DNA from: Rhodanobacter sp. OK091
GTDB taxonomy: Bacteria > Pseudomonadota > Gammaproteobacteria > Xanthomonadales > Rhodanobacteraceae
Reading direction: 5' to 3'
Length of the DNA stretch: 64,000 nucleotides
Assembly (NCBI RefSeq): GCF_900142825.1
Contig: NZ_FRCH01000001.1
Location: 1,054,001 to 1,118,000, forward strand
Shown here: positions 52,232 through 62,825 of the stretch, piece after piece
Position numbering within the stretch: position 1 is the stretch's first letter
Layout: the number at the start of each line of letters is the position of its first letter
The notes under the pieces: generated by a model
What the model saw: only the letters and a program-made list of their open reading frames with translations
Database searches by the model: none
What the model was told of the DNA's origin: nothing
Translations under genes and position numbers: made by a program

Positions 52232-53572
52232 ATGAAGCAATCCATTGCATCTCTCCTGCTCGCGCTCGCGATCATGCTCCCCGCCCATGCCCAGATGCTG
52301 ACGCCGGCCGCGCCGGCCAGCCAGTCGCTGGACCGCATCGTGGCCGTCGTCAACGAAGAGGTGATCCTGCAGAGCGAGCTGAACGACGCCGTGGCCTCGG
52401 TGCAGCAACAATATGCCGGCCACACCGAACAGCTGCCGCCGATGAATGTGCTGCAGCAGCAGGTGCTCGATCGTCTGGTGCTGATGCGCCTGCAGATCCA
52501 GAAGGCGCAGGATCAGGGTATCCGCGTCTCCGATGCCGATGTCGACCAGGCGATCCAGGGCGTGGCCCAGCAGAACAAGCTCACCCCCGAGCAGCTGCGC
52601 GCCCAGGTGGAGCAGAGCGGCGCCAGCTTTGCCGCGTTCCGCCAGCAGTTGAGCGACCAGATCACCGTACAGCGCCTGCATCAGAGCGTGGTGCAGGATT
52701 CGGTCTCGGTCACCGACAGCGAGATCGACAACCTGCTCAGCAGCCCGACCTACAAGGCCGGCGAGGTGCATCTGGCGCATATCCAGATCAGCATCCCCGG
52801 CGGCGCCGACGCGGCCGCGATCCAGGCCAGCCAGACCAAGGCCGAGCAGGCGCTTGCCGCGATCAAGGGTGGCATGGACTTCAACGCCGCGGCGATCCGC
52901 TACTCCGATGCATCCGATGCACTGGACGGCGGCGACCTCGGCTGGCGGCGGATGGACGAGATCCCGGCCGCCTTCGCCGACACGATCGGCTCGATGAAGC
53001 CCGGCGAAGTCAGCCCGGCGCTGCGCGGTCCGACCGGTTTCCACATCCTCAAGCTGATCGACCAGCGCCAGAGCAGCCGCAAGGTGGTCACCGAATTCCA
53101 TGCGCGGCAGATCCTGATCAAGCCGAGCGAGCTGGTGACGCCGGCACAGGCCGAACAGAAAGCGAAGGATCTTTACAACCGCATCACCAACAAGCATGAG
53201 GACTTCGCCACCTTGGCGAAGGAAAATTCCAAGGACGACACCACCGCCAACGTCGGCGGCGACATGGGCTGGTTTCAGCCGCAGGCATGGGGGGCGACCA
53301 TCAGCAAGGAGCTGGGTGAGCTGAAGGACAATGAAGTGTCGCAGCCGTTCCAGAGCGAAGCCGGCTGGCACATCCTGCAGCGCCTTGGCTCGCGCGAAAG
53401 CGACCAGACTGTGCAGATCGGGCGCGACCAGGCCCGCCAGGCGATCGGTACCCGCAAGTCGGAGCAGGTCTACGACGACTATCTGCGCGACCTGCGCTCC
53501 AACGCCTATATCAACGTCCTGGTGCCTGAGTTGCGCGATACGGACCAGGCTGCCGCCGGCACCTCGCCGTAA
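52232..53572 (+). CDS. surA: Periplasmic chaperone/prolyl isomerase SurA
   Basis: A 446-residue exported chaperone. A signal peptide (ASLLLALAIMLPAHAQ) is followed by the SurA N-domain with LDRIVAVVNEEVILQSELND, then two parvulin domains (around 190-290 with HLAHIQISIPGGAD and DLGWRRMDEIPAAF, and 300-400 with FHARQILIKPSEL and NVGGDMGWFQPQAW), then a C-terminal helix that packs on the N-domain. It escorts outer-membrane proteins, including LptD encoded just upstream, to the Bam machinery. Confidence 0.97.
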   Translation: MKQSIASLLLALAIMLPAHAQMLTPAAPASQSLDRIVAVVNEEVILQSELNDAVASVQQQYAGHTEQLPPMNVLQQQVLDRLVLMRLQIQKAQDQGIRVSDADVDQAIQGVAQQNKLTPEQLRAQVEQSGASFAAFRQQLSDQITVQRLHQSVVQDSVSVTDSEIDNLLSSPTYKAGEVHLAHIQISIPGGADAAAIQASQTKAEQALAAIKGGMDFNAAAIRYSDASDALDGGDLGWRRMDEIPAAFADTIGSMKPGEVSPALRGPTGFHILKLIDQRQSSRKVVTEFHARQILIKPSELVTPAQAEQKAKDLYNRITNKHEDFATLAKENSKDDTTANVGGDMGWFQPQAWGATISKELGELKDNEVSQPFQSEAGWHILQRLGSRESDQTVQIGRDQARQAIGTRKSEQVYDDYLRDLRSNAYINVLVPELRDTDQAAAGTSP

Positions 53573-53586
53573 GCTGATTGAACACC

Positions 53587-54585
53587 ATGCCACTGCCCCG
53601 GCTCGCGGTCACTGCCGGTGAGCCGGCGGGCATCGGCCCGGAACTGCTGATCCGACTGGCCGCCACCTCGCTGGCGGCCAGTCTGGTGGCGATCACCGAC
53701 CGCCATCTGCTGGAACGCGCAGCTGCGCGTTGCGGCGTAGCCATCGAACTGATCGACGACGACGGCAGCGTGCAGACCGAACGCCGCCCCGGCAGCCTGC
53801 GCCTGCGACACACGCCGCTGGCCGCCGACGAGGTGCCCGGCCGACCCGATCCACGCAATGCCCGGCACGTGCTCGATACACTGGCCGAAGCGGCCGATGG
53901 CTGCGTGGCCGGTCGCTACGACGCGGTGGTCACCGCGCCGCTGCAGAAATCCTCGATCAACGACGCCGGCATCCGTTTCAGCGGTCACACCGAGTTCTTC
54001 GCCGAACGCGCGCACGCCGATGTGGTGATGATGCTAGCGAGCCCTGAGCTGCGCGTGGCGTTGGCCACCACGCACCTGCCGCTGGCGGCGGTTTCCGCCG
54101 CGATCACCCGCGCTTCGCTTACCGGCACGCTGCGCATTGTGCATGCCGAGCTGCGTGCGAAGTTCGGCATCGCCGAGCCGCGCATCGCCGTGCTGGGCAT
54201 CAACCCGCATGCCGGCGAAGGTGGCCATCTCGGCCACGAGGAAATCGACACGCTGATTCCCGCATTGGACGCGCTGCGAAGCGAAGGCATGCTCCTGCTC
54301 GGCCCGCTGCCTGCCGACACGGCATTCGTGCCGGCCCAGCGCCGCCACTACGACGCCGTACTGGCGATGTATCACGACCAGGCGTTGCCGGTGCTGAAAA
54401 GCGAGGCGTTCGACCGCACCGTCAACCTCACTTTGGGCCTCCCGTTCATCCGCACGTCGGTCGATCACGGCACCGCACTGGACCTTGCCGGCACTGGCAC
54501 TGCCGATCCGGCCAGCCTGATTGCCGCGGCGGACATGGCGCTCGCGCTGATTCGGCGTAGAAATGAAATGAGTGATGAGGAGTGA
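53587..54585 (+). CDS. pdxA: 4-Hydroxythreonine-4-phosphate dehydrogenase
   Basis: A 332-residue NAD-dependent enzyme of pyridoxal-phosphate synthesis. LAVTAGEPAGIGPELLIRLA at the start, VTAPLQKSSINDAG, FSGHTEFFAERAH, GINPHAGEGGHLGHEE and YHDQALPVLKSEAFD, which carry the metal-binding His and substrate residues, and FIRTSVDHGTALDLAG are all PdxA blocks. The ATG at 53587 lies 14 bases after the surA stop; an in-frame TTG at 53578 is less likely. Its 3' end runs into an inverted repeat. Confidence 0.97.
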   Translation: MPLPRLAVTAGEPAGIGPELLIRLAATSLAASLVAITDRHLLERAAARCGVAIELIDDDGSVQTERRPGSLRLRHTPLAADEVPGRPDPRNARHVLDTLAEAADGCVAGRYDAVVTAPLQKSSINDAGIRFSGHTEFFAERAHADVVMMLASPELRVALATTHLPLAAVSAAITRASLTGTLRIVHAELRAKFGIAEPRIAVLGINPHAGEGGHLGHEEIDTLIPALDALRSEGMLLLGPLPADTAFVPAQRRHYDAVLAMYHDQALPVLKSEAFDRTVNLTLGLPFIRTSVDHGTALDLAGTGTADPASLIAAADMALALIRRRNEMSDEE

Positions 54586-54629
54586 TCAATGAGTAGAAGC
54601 AAGGGCACCCCTCTCATTCCTCACTCCTC
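54577..54629. repeat. Imperfect inverted repeat of the GAGGAGTGA family
   Basis: Arms GAGGAGTGATCAATGAG (54577-54593) and CTCATTCCTCACTCCTC (54613-54629) pair at 15 of 17 positions. The left arm contains the pdxA stop codon. The same words recur at 56772-56829. It may act as a weak terminator or an attenuating hairpin before rsmA. Confidence 0.55.
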
Positions 54630-54647
54630 TCCACTCACGTCTGCCCT

Positions 54648-55436
54648 ATGAACGCCCGCCCCAAGAAAAGCTTCGGCCAGCACTTCCTGCACGATCGCCG
54701 CTACATCGAACGCATCGTCAGCGCCGTGGCACCGCGGACGGAAGATTTCGTGATCGAGATCGGTCCCGGTGAAGGTGCGTTGACGCTGCCGTTGCTGACG
54801 GCCGCCGGCAAGCTCACCGCGATCGAGCTGGATACCGATCTGATCCCCGGCCTGCAGGCGCGTGCCGCCAGCGTCGGTGAACTGCACATCATCCACGCCG
54901 ATGTGCTGAAGGTGGACTTCAGCGCACTGGCGCATAGCCACGGCGTGCCGCGGCTGCGCATTGCCGGCAACCTGCCCTACTACATCTCCAGTCCGATCCT
55001 GTTCCACTGCGTCGAGCACGCCGCGGCGATCCAGGACATGCATTTCATGCTGCAGAAGGAAGTGGTCGACCGGATGGCGGCCGAGCCGGGCAGCAAGGTA
55101 TATGGACGGCTATCCGTGATGCTGCAGCTGGCCTGCCGGGTCGAGCCGCTGTTCAACGTGCCGCCGGAAGCGTTCCGGCCGCCGCCGAAAGTGGAGTCCT
55201 CGGTGGTGCGGCTGCTGCCGCTGGAACCGCATGAACTGCATGATGCGCGACCCGAGCATGTCTACGCGGTGGTCAAGGCCGCGTTCGGCCAACGGCGCAA
55301 GACGCTGGCCAACGCACTCAAGCAATTGCTAGACAGCGATGCGATCCGCCGCGCCGATGTCGACCCCAAGGCCCGCGCCGAAACGCTAGCGCCAGCCGAC
55401 TTCGTGCGGCTGGCCAAGGTCTACGGCAGTCGTTGA
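54648..55436 (+). CDS. rsmA: 16S rRNA dimethyladenosine methyltransferase
   Basis: A 262-residue SAM-dependent enzyme (KsgA). KSFGQHFLHDRRYIERIV at the start, SAM-binding VIEIGPGEGALTLPLL, IIHADVLKVDF and the catalytic IAGNLPYYISSPIL are all present, followed by the C-terminal helical domain. It dimethylates two adenines near the 3' end of 16S rRNA late in small-subunit assembly. It follows pdxA as in many Gammaproteobacteria. Confidence 0.97.
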   Translation: MNARPKKSFGQHFLHDRRYIERIVSAVAPRTEDFVIEIGPGEGALTLPLLTAAGKLTAIELDTDLIPGLQARAASVGELHIIHADVLKVDFSALAHSHGVPRLRIAGNLPYYISSPILFHCVEHAAAIQDMHFMLQKEVVDRMAAEPGSKVYGRLSVMLQLACRVEPLFNVPPEAFRPPPKVESSVVRLLPLEPHELHDARPEHVYAVVKAAFGQRRKTLANALKQLLDSDAIRRADVDPKARAETLAPADFVRLAKVYGSR

Positions 55437-55503
55437 CGGCGAACATGCACCCTATTCACCGCCGCCCCGCCCCATTCATGGCGGCAGGCCTTACAATCCG
55501 AGC

Positions 55504-55887
55504 ATGACTGAAAAATCTTCCTACACGATCGACGTGCAGGTCGAAACACGCTTCGTCCCCGATCAATCGAAGCCCGGTGACAATCGCTACGTTTTCGCCT
55601 ACACCGTCACCCTGCGCAATGCCGGCAAGATGCCGGCGCGCCTGCTCACCCGTCACTGGATGATCACCGATGCCAATGGCAAGGTGGAGGAAGTGACGGG
55701 AGACGGCGTCGTCGGTGAGCAGCCATGGATGCGTCCCGGCGACGATTACCAATACACCTCGGGCGCCGTGCTGGAAACCCCGGTAGGAACCATGGGCGGC
55801 AGCTACCAGATGCTGGCCGACGACGGCACGGAGTTCGAGGCACCCATTCCGACCTTCACCCTGTCCATTCCGCGCACGCTGCACTGA
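55504..55887 (+). CDS. apaG: ApaG protein
   Basis: A 127-residue single-domain beta-sandwich (fibronectin-III-like) protein. IDVQVETRFVPDQSKPGDNR, YTVTLRNAGKMPARLLTRHW, TGDGVVGEQPWMRPGDDYQY and GTMGGSYQMLADDGTEF match ApaG throughout. It is cytosolic; its biochemical role is unsettled (Co2+/Mg2+ homeostasis and ligand binding have been suggested). It sits between rsmA and apaH as usual. Confidence 0.97.
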   Translation: MTEKSSYTIDVQVETRFVPDQSKPGDNRYVFAYTVTLRNAGKMPARLLTRHWMITDANGKVEEVTGDGVVGEQPWMRPGDDYQYTSGAVLETPVGTMGGSYQMLADDGTEFEAPIPTFTLSIPRTLH

Positions 55888-55902
55888 TGGTCCTGCGCTG
55901 AC

Positions 55903-56754
55903 ATGGCTACGTACGCGATCGGCGACGTGCAGGGATGCTATCCCGAATTGCAACGCCTGCTCGACAAGCTGCGTTTCGATCCGGCACAGGATCAGCTGTG
56001 GTTCTGCGGCGACCTGGTCAACCGCGGCGGCCAGTCGCTGGAAACGCTGCGGCTGATCCACAGCTTGCGCGAGAACAGTGTCGTCACGCTGGGCAACCAC
56101 GACCTGAGCTTGCTGGCGATCGCGCAGCGGCGTCAGGACGCGCAGGCGCGGGTGAATCCCGAACTGCGCGAAGTGCTGTTCGCCGACGATGCGCCGGTGC
56201 TGTTCGAATGGCTGCGCTCACAGAAACTGCTGCACCACGACGAGCGGCTCAACTGGACTATGGTGCATGCCGGCTTGGCGCCGATGTGGACCTTGCGGCA
56301 AGCCCAGAGATCTGCCGAAGACGTCGAGCGCGAACTGTCCAGCCCGCGTCATCCGCGCCTGCTGCGCAACCTGTTCGGCAACCGGCCGGCAGTATGGTCG
56401 ACCCGCCTGCAGGGACTGGACCGTCAGCGCGCCACGATCAACACGATGACCCGGATGCGCTATTGCGACGTCAACGGTCGAATCGACTTCGAGGCCAAGG
56501 GCATTCCCGGCACGCAGAAGCCGGGGCTGTATCCGTGGTTCTCGGTGCCCGGCATGCGTCGGCGCGACACCCGCATCGTCTGCGGCCACTGGTCCGCACT
56601 CGGTCGCTTTGCCGGGCTCGGCGTGTATGCGATCGACACCGGCTGCGTGTGGGGCGGCCAACTCACTGCATTGCGGCTCGATAGTGAAGAGCTGCAATAC
56701 ATTGCGGTGAATGCCGAACCACACCGCAAGCGACCGCCGGGCGGCGAGGACTGA
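55903..56754 (+). CDS. apaH: Diadenosine tetraphosphatase
   Basis: A 283-residue metallophosphatase. The metal-binding motifs are YAIGDVQGCYPELQRLL, WFCGDLVNRG and VVTLGNHDLSLLAIA, with VHAGLAPMW and VCGHWSALGRF supplying the remaining His ligands. It splits Ap4A (and RNA Np4 caps) symmetrically into two ADP. Last gene of the plus-strand run; a strong hairpin follows before the convergent secA. Confidence 0.96.
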   Translation: MATYAIGDVQGCYPELQRLLDKLRFDPAQDQLWFCGDLVNRGGQSLETLRLIHSLRENSVVTLGNHDLSLLAIAQRRQDAQARVNPELREVLFADDAPVLFEWLRSQKLLHHDERLNWTMVHAGLAPMWTLRQAQRSAEDVERELSSPRHPRLLRNLFGNRPAVWSTRLQGLDRQRATINTMTRMRYCDVNGRIDFEAKGIPGTQKPGLYPWFSVPGMRRRDTRIVCGHWSALGRFAGLGVYAIDTGCVWGGQLTALRLDSEELQYIAVNAEPHRKRPPGGED

Positions 56755-56771
56755 ACAGCAGGAACGAGCGA

Positions 56772-56829
56772 AGAGGAGTGAGAAAAGAGAGAAGGCTGTG
56801 CGGCTTTCTCTCTCTTTTCTCACTCCTCT
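56772..56829. terminator. Long hairpin between convergent apaH and secA
   Basis: A perfect 21-base inverted repeat (arms 56772-56792 and 56809-56829, 16-base loop) made of AGAGGAGTGAGAAAAGAGAGA and its complement. It lies 17 bases after the apaH stop and 22 bases past the secA stop, so it can end both transcripts. Its arm shares the word GAGGAGTGA with the repeat at 54577-54629. Confidence 0.7.
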
Positions 56830-56851
56830 CCACTCATTCCTCGCTTTCCGC

Positions 56852-59590
<2,739 letters not shown>

Positions 59591-59772
59591 CGGTCTTCCG
59601 GATTGGGGAACAGAATGCCCGCAACAGACACGGGCCAATCGGGCATATTACTACATGCCCAATAAAGGCACGCCCGGGAAGGCACGGCCGATCAAGGCGC
59701 GCCGTGCCAGGCATTCTGCATGGCGTCGGCCAGGGCCGGATTCAAGGGATTGCCAGCGGGAAAGGCGCGGCG

Positions 59773-60702
59773 TTACCTGTGGTTGCGTACGAAGGCCAGC
59801 GGATTGACCACGCGGCCGTCGTACCAGACTTCGAAATGCACATGCGAGCCGGTCGAACGGCCGGTAGAGCCGGCCTGGGCAAGCACGTCGCCTACCTGCA
59901 CATGCTGACCCGGGTGCACGTCCAGCGCGCTGTTGTGGGCATAACGGGTCATGTAGCCATTGCCGTGGTCGATCTCGATCACGTTGCCGTAGCCGCTGCG
60001 CACGCCGGCGAATGTCACCATGCCCTCCGCGACCGCGTGTACCGCGGTACCGAACGGAGTGGCGATGTCGATGCCGGTATGCCGCGCCGAACGGCCATCG
60101 AACGGATCCGCACGCACGCCGAAATAGGATGAAATATAGCCCGGCACCGGCATCCCGGTCGGCTTCAGATTCGATTCGATCTTGGCATCCAGCAGCAGAC
60201 TCTGCAGCGCCGACAACTGTGCCTGCTGCAGGTCGAACTGGCTGGCCAGCTGGCTGATGCTGCTGTCCAGTGTCTGCGGCAATGTATAAGACGTGCCTCC
60301 GATGTCCTCGACGCCGCCAACCGCAGGCTGCTGGTCGAAATTGAACTCGCCATCATCGAGCTTGCCGACCTGGATCAGTCGTTCGCCCAGCGCGTTCAAT
60401 CGGGTCGACTGCGCCTGCAACTGCCCCAGTTTCATCGCCAGCGCATCGAGGTCACGCTGGGCATCCCGGCGCACGCCACCCAGCTGGCTGTTCTGCTGTC
60501 GGATCTGCTGCTGCAGATCGTGGATCTCAGCCAGTGCCCGATCACGCGGACTGGCCACCACCAGCGCCAGCGCCACGCCCGCACCGATGCAGCCGAGCAC
60601 GCCCAATGACAACAGTGACAGTAACTTCCAGCGTAGCCGTCGATCCGCCAGATCGAGGGTTTTCGGCAGTTTCCTGGCACGTGATACGAGTATTATTTGC
60701 AT
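59773..60702 (-). CDS. M23-family membrane-anchored peptidase (LytM-type)
   Basis: A 309-residue protein. The N-terminal anchor helix (LLSLLSLGVLGCIGAGVALA) is followed by a coiled-coil region (about 55-115, Gln-rich) and a C-terminal LytM domain: the zinc ligands are in RHTGIDIATPFG and the HVHFEVW motif, with GYGNVIEIDHGNGYMTRYAH between. It acts on peptidoglycan crosslinks in the periplasm or, if it lacks activity, activates amidases. The zinc-binding His/Asp/His set looks complete. It lies between secA and DUF721/lpxC, its usual place in Xanthomonadales. Confidence 0.92.
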   Translation of the reverse strand: MQIILVSRARKLPKTLDLADRRLRWKLLSLLSLGVLGCIGAGVALALVVASPRDRALAEIHDLQQQIRQQNSQLGGVRRDAQRDLDALAMKLGQLQAQSTRLNALGERLIQVGKLDDGEFNFDQQPAVGGVEDIGGTSYTLPQTLDSSISQLASQFDLQQAQLSALQSLLLDAKIESNLKPTGMPVPGYISSYFGVRADPFDGRSARHTGIDIATPFGTAVHAVAEGMVTFAGVRSGYGNVIEIDHGNGYMTRYAHNSALDVHPGQHVQVGDVLAQAGSTGRSTGSHVHFEVWYDGRVVNPLAFVRNHR

Positions 60703-60728
60703 GTCTTTCCAGAATCAATGTCGGCACC

Positions 60729-61211
60729 ATGCAACGCGCCGCCCCAGCCACTTCCCGCCGCACCGGCAACGGACCGAAGTCCCTTGTCGAATGTGGCTCC
60801 TTCGCGACGCTGGCCCGAAAGGCTGGCGCGCTGGAAGCGCTGGATCGCGCACTGCGTCAGACGTTGCCATCGCCGTTGCGCGAGCAGGTGCGATTCGCCA
60901 ACCTGCGCAACGACCGCCTCGTCTTCCTGGCGTCTTCACCGGCTTGGGCGTCGCGCCTGCGGTTAATGCAGACACAGATCCTTGCCACCGCACATGCCAT
61001 CGGCACACGCGCCAGTTCAGTCACCGTGAAAGTGGCCCCCCAACCACCGGTTGCAACAGCGCCGGACCGGTCGAAACCGCTTTCGCTCGCGGCAGCCACC
61101 CATCTCCGGGCCGCTGCCGCGTCATTCACAGACCCCGAATGGCGGGCACTGTTCCTTGAGCTGGCGTCCCTCGCCGAAACCACTGATTCCCCGGACTCCG
61201 AAGCGGATTGA
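60729..61211 (+). CDS. DUF721/DciA-family protein
   Basis: A 160-residue protein of the DUF721 group. Residues 25-100 (LARKAGALEALDRALRQTLP, REQVRFANLRNDRLVFLASS, AWASRLRLMQTQIL) form the DUF721 domain, shared with DciA, the replicative-helicase operator of bacteria lacking DnaC. The C-terminal 60 residues are Ala/Pro-rich and look disordered. It is alone on the plus strand between lpxC and the M23 peptidase, where this gene sits in related genomes. A helicase-loading role is known for the family; here it is inferred. Confidence 0.82.
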   Translation: MQRAAPATSRRTGNGPKSLVECGSFATLARKAGALEALDRALRQTLPSPLREQVRFANLRNDRLVFLASSPAWASRLRLMQTQILATAHAIGTRASSVTVKVAPQPPVATAPDRSKPLSLAAATHLRAAAASFTDPEWRALFLELASLAETTDSPDSEAD

Positions 61212-61377
61212 ATCCCGCTGCTGGCTCCGTCGGTACGTACCAGCACGTCGCGCCGACGCCGCTGACTTGTACAACAAGGGTGGGTTTATAGCATGCAGAA
61301 AGTTAAGAAATAGCCCGGAATGTCATCGGGGCGTGAAGCAAGGCGCGTTCAAGATGCCTTGCTCATCACAAAAAAAA

Positions 61378-61403
61378 GCGGCCGTATCGAGAGATACGGC
61401 CGC
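61378..61403. terminator. Bidirectional rho-independent terminator
   Basis: An 11-base-pair perfect stem (GCGGCCGTATC/GATACGGCCGC) with loop GAGA. On the minus strand it is followed by eight T residues, ending lpxC 37 bases past its stop; on the plus strand a short TTTGCT follows and can end the DUF721 transcript. Confidence 0.88.
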
Positions 61404-61439
61404 TTTGCTGTGCTGCGGGGATGACAGGCGGTGCTGTTT

Positions 61440-62354
61440 TCAGATCGCCTGAGCCGGATGCGCATAGGAGATCGGCGAAGTGGCCGGATCGTCCTGATAG
61501 CTGACTTCTTCCCATGCCGAGGCATCGGCCATCAGCGTGCGCAGCAGCTTGTTGTTCAATTCATGACCCGACTTGTGCGCGTGATAGGCGCCGATCAGGC
61601 TGTGGCCGAGCAGGTACAAGTCGCCGATCGCATCGAGGATCTTGTGCTTGACGAACTCGTCCTCGTAGCGGAGGCCGTCCTCGTTCAGCACGCGGTAGTC
61701 ATCCAGCACCACGGCGTTATCCATCGAGCCGCCTAGCGCCAGATTGTTTTCGCGCAGCATCTCGATGTCGCGCATGAAGCCGAAGGTGCGTGCGCGGCTC
61801 ACTTCCTTGACGAAGGAGGTGGTGGAAAAGTCGATCTCGGCGCGCGAGGTGCGCTTGCTGATGATCGGATGATTGAAGTCGATCGAGAAGCCTACCTTGA
61901 AGCCCTCGAACGGTTCGAAGCTGGCCCACTTGTCGCCTTCCTGTACTTTCACCGGCTTCTTGATGCGGATGAAGCGCTTGGCCACGTTCTGCTCTTCGAT
62001 ACCTGCCGACTGCAGCAGGAACACGAACGGACCGGCACTGCCGTCCATGATCGGCACCTCCGGCGCAGACAGGTCGACATAGGCATTGTCGATACCGAGC
62101 CCGGCCATCGCCGAGAGCAGATGCTCGACCGTGGAGACGCGCGCGTCGCCATCGACCAGTGTGGTCGACAATCGCGTATCACCGACGTTGTCCTGGCGAG
62201 CGCGAATGTCCACCGGCGGATCGAGATCCGTGCGGCGGAATACGATGCCGGTATTCGGCGCCGCGGGACGCAAGGTCATGTACACCTTGTCACCCGTATG
62301 CAGACCCACGCCGGTCGCCCGGATGATGTTCTTAAGCGTACGCTGCTTGATCAT
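61440..62354 (-). CDS. lpxC: UDP-3-O-acyl-N-acetylglucosamine deacetylase
   Basis: A 304-residue zinc enzyme that commits UDP-GlcNAc to lipid A synthesis. [20 protein letters not shown] begins it; the zinc His is in [19 protein letters not shown], and the others are in [17 protein letters not shown] (His and Asp) plus [13 protein letters not shown], which holds the catalytic His. [13 protein letters not shown] is also diagnostic. The ATG at 62354 is the normal start. It lies downstream of ftsZ with a 471-base gap, longer than is common. Confidence 0.98.
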   Translation of the reverse strand: MIKQRTLKNIIRATGVGLHTGDKVYMTLRPAAPNTGIVFRRTDLDPPVDIRARQDNVGDTRLSTTLVDGDARVSTVEHLLSAMAGLGIDNAYVDLSAPEVPIMDGSAGPFVFLLQSAGIEEQNVAKRFIRIKKPVKVQEGDKWASFEPFEGFKVGFSIDFNHPIISKRTSRAEIDFSTTSFVKEVSRARTFGFMRDIEMLRENNLALGGSMDNAVVLDDYRVLNEDGLRYEDEFVKHKILDAIGDLYLLGHSLIGAYHAHKSGHELNNKLLRTLMADASAWEEVSYQDDPATSPISYAHPAQAI

Positions 62355-62825
62355 TGTTGTTGGTACCTGTGTAGGCAGCAGCCAATCAGGGGCGGATGCT
62401 AACACAGTTTTAACCTGTGATAAAAGCAAACCGTACCGTACAGTCTGATTAAACCTTCATGTTTCTTTCATCCTTGAAAGAGATGGGCATCCGAAGCCAT
62501 TTCTCCCGACAATCCGGCGAATCGACACAATGCCCCGTACCTGGGACGGGAGTCCGGCACGGGGCATCGGGCTGGTCGATACGGGCGGAACCCGCAACGG
62601 CCGGCCATGCGCCATCCTGACGCACAGTCTTGCTGCTACACCTGCGAACGGCTTGCCGATCAAGTCAGTTCACCCAGGACAACCTATCCGCTTCGCGCCC
62701 TCATGACCCGGCAACGCGGCACCGACCCTCCGGTGGACCGCCTGTAGGGCGCGCTGGATAGAGTGACCTGCCTAACGGGCATTCGTTCAATATTTTCGCA
62801 TCTCCTTAACTTGGACCATTTGCCA
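62355..62825. other. 471-base leader between ftsZ and lpxC
   Basis: No convincing gene was found on either strand. A stem ATGCCCCGT/ACGGGGCAT (62530-62538 and 62559-62567, 20-base loop) lies midway and may mark the end of the ftsZ transcript, though it has no T-run. An A/T-rich stretch at 62400-62440 contains CACAG-N7-CTGTG (62403-62419) and, read on the minus strand, TTGCTT 17 bases before TGTGTT; this is the likely lpxC promoter area. Confidence 0.5.

Noticed and set aside
62530..62567. Palindrome between ftsZ and lpxC as a classical terminator
   Set aside because: The stem has a 20-base loop and no T-run on either strand, so it is noted only as a possible structure.
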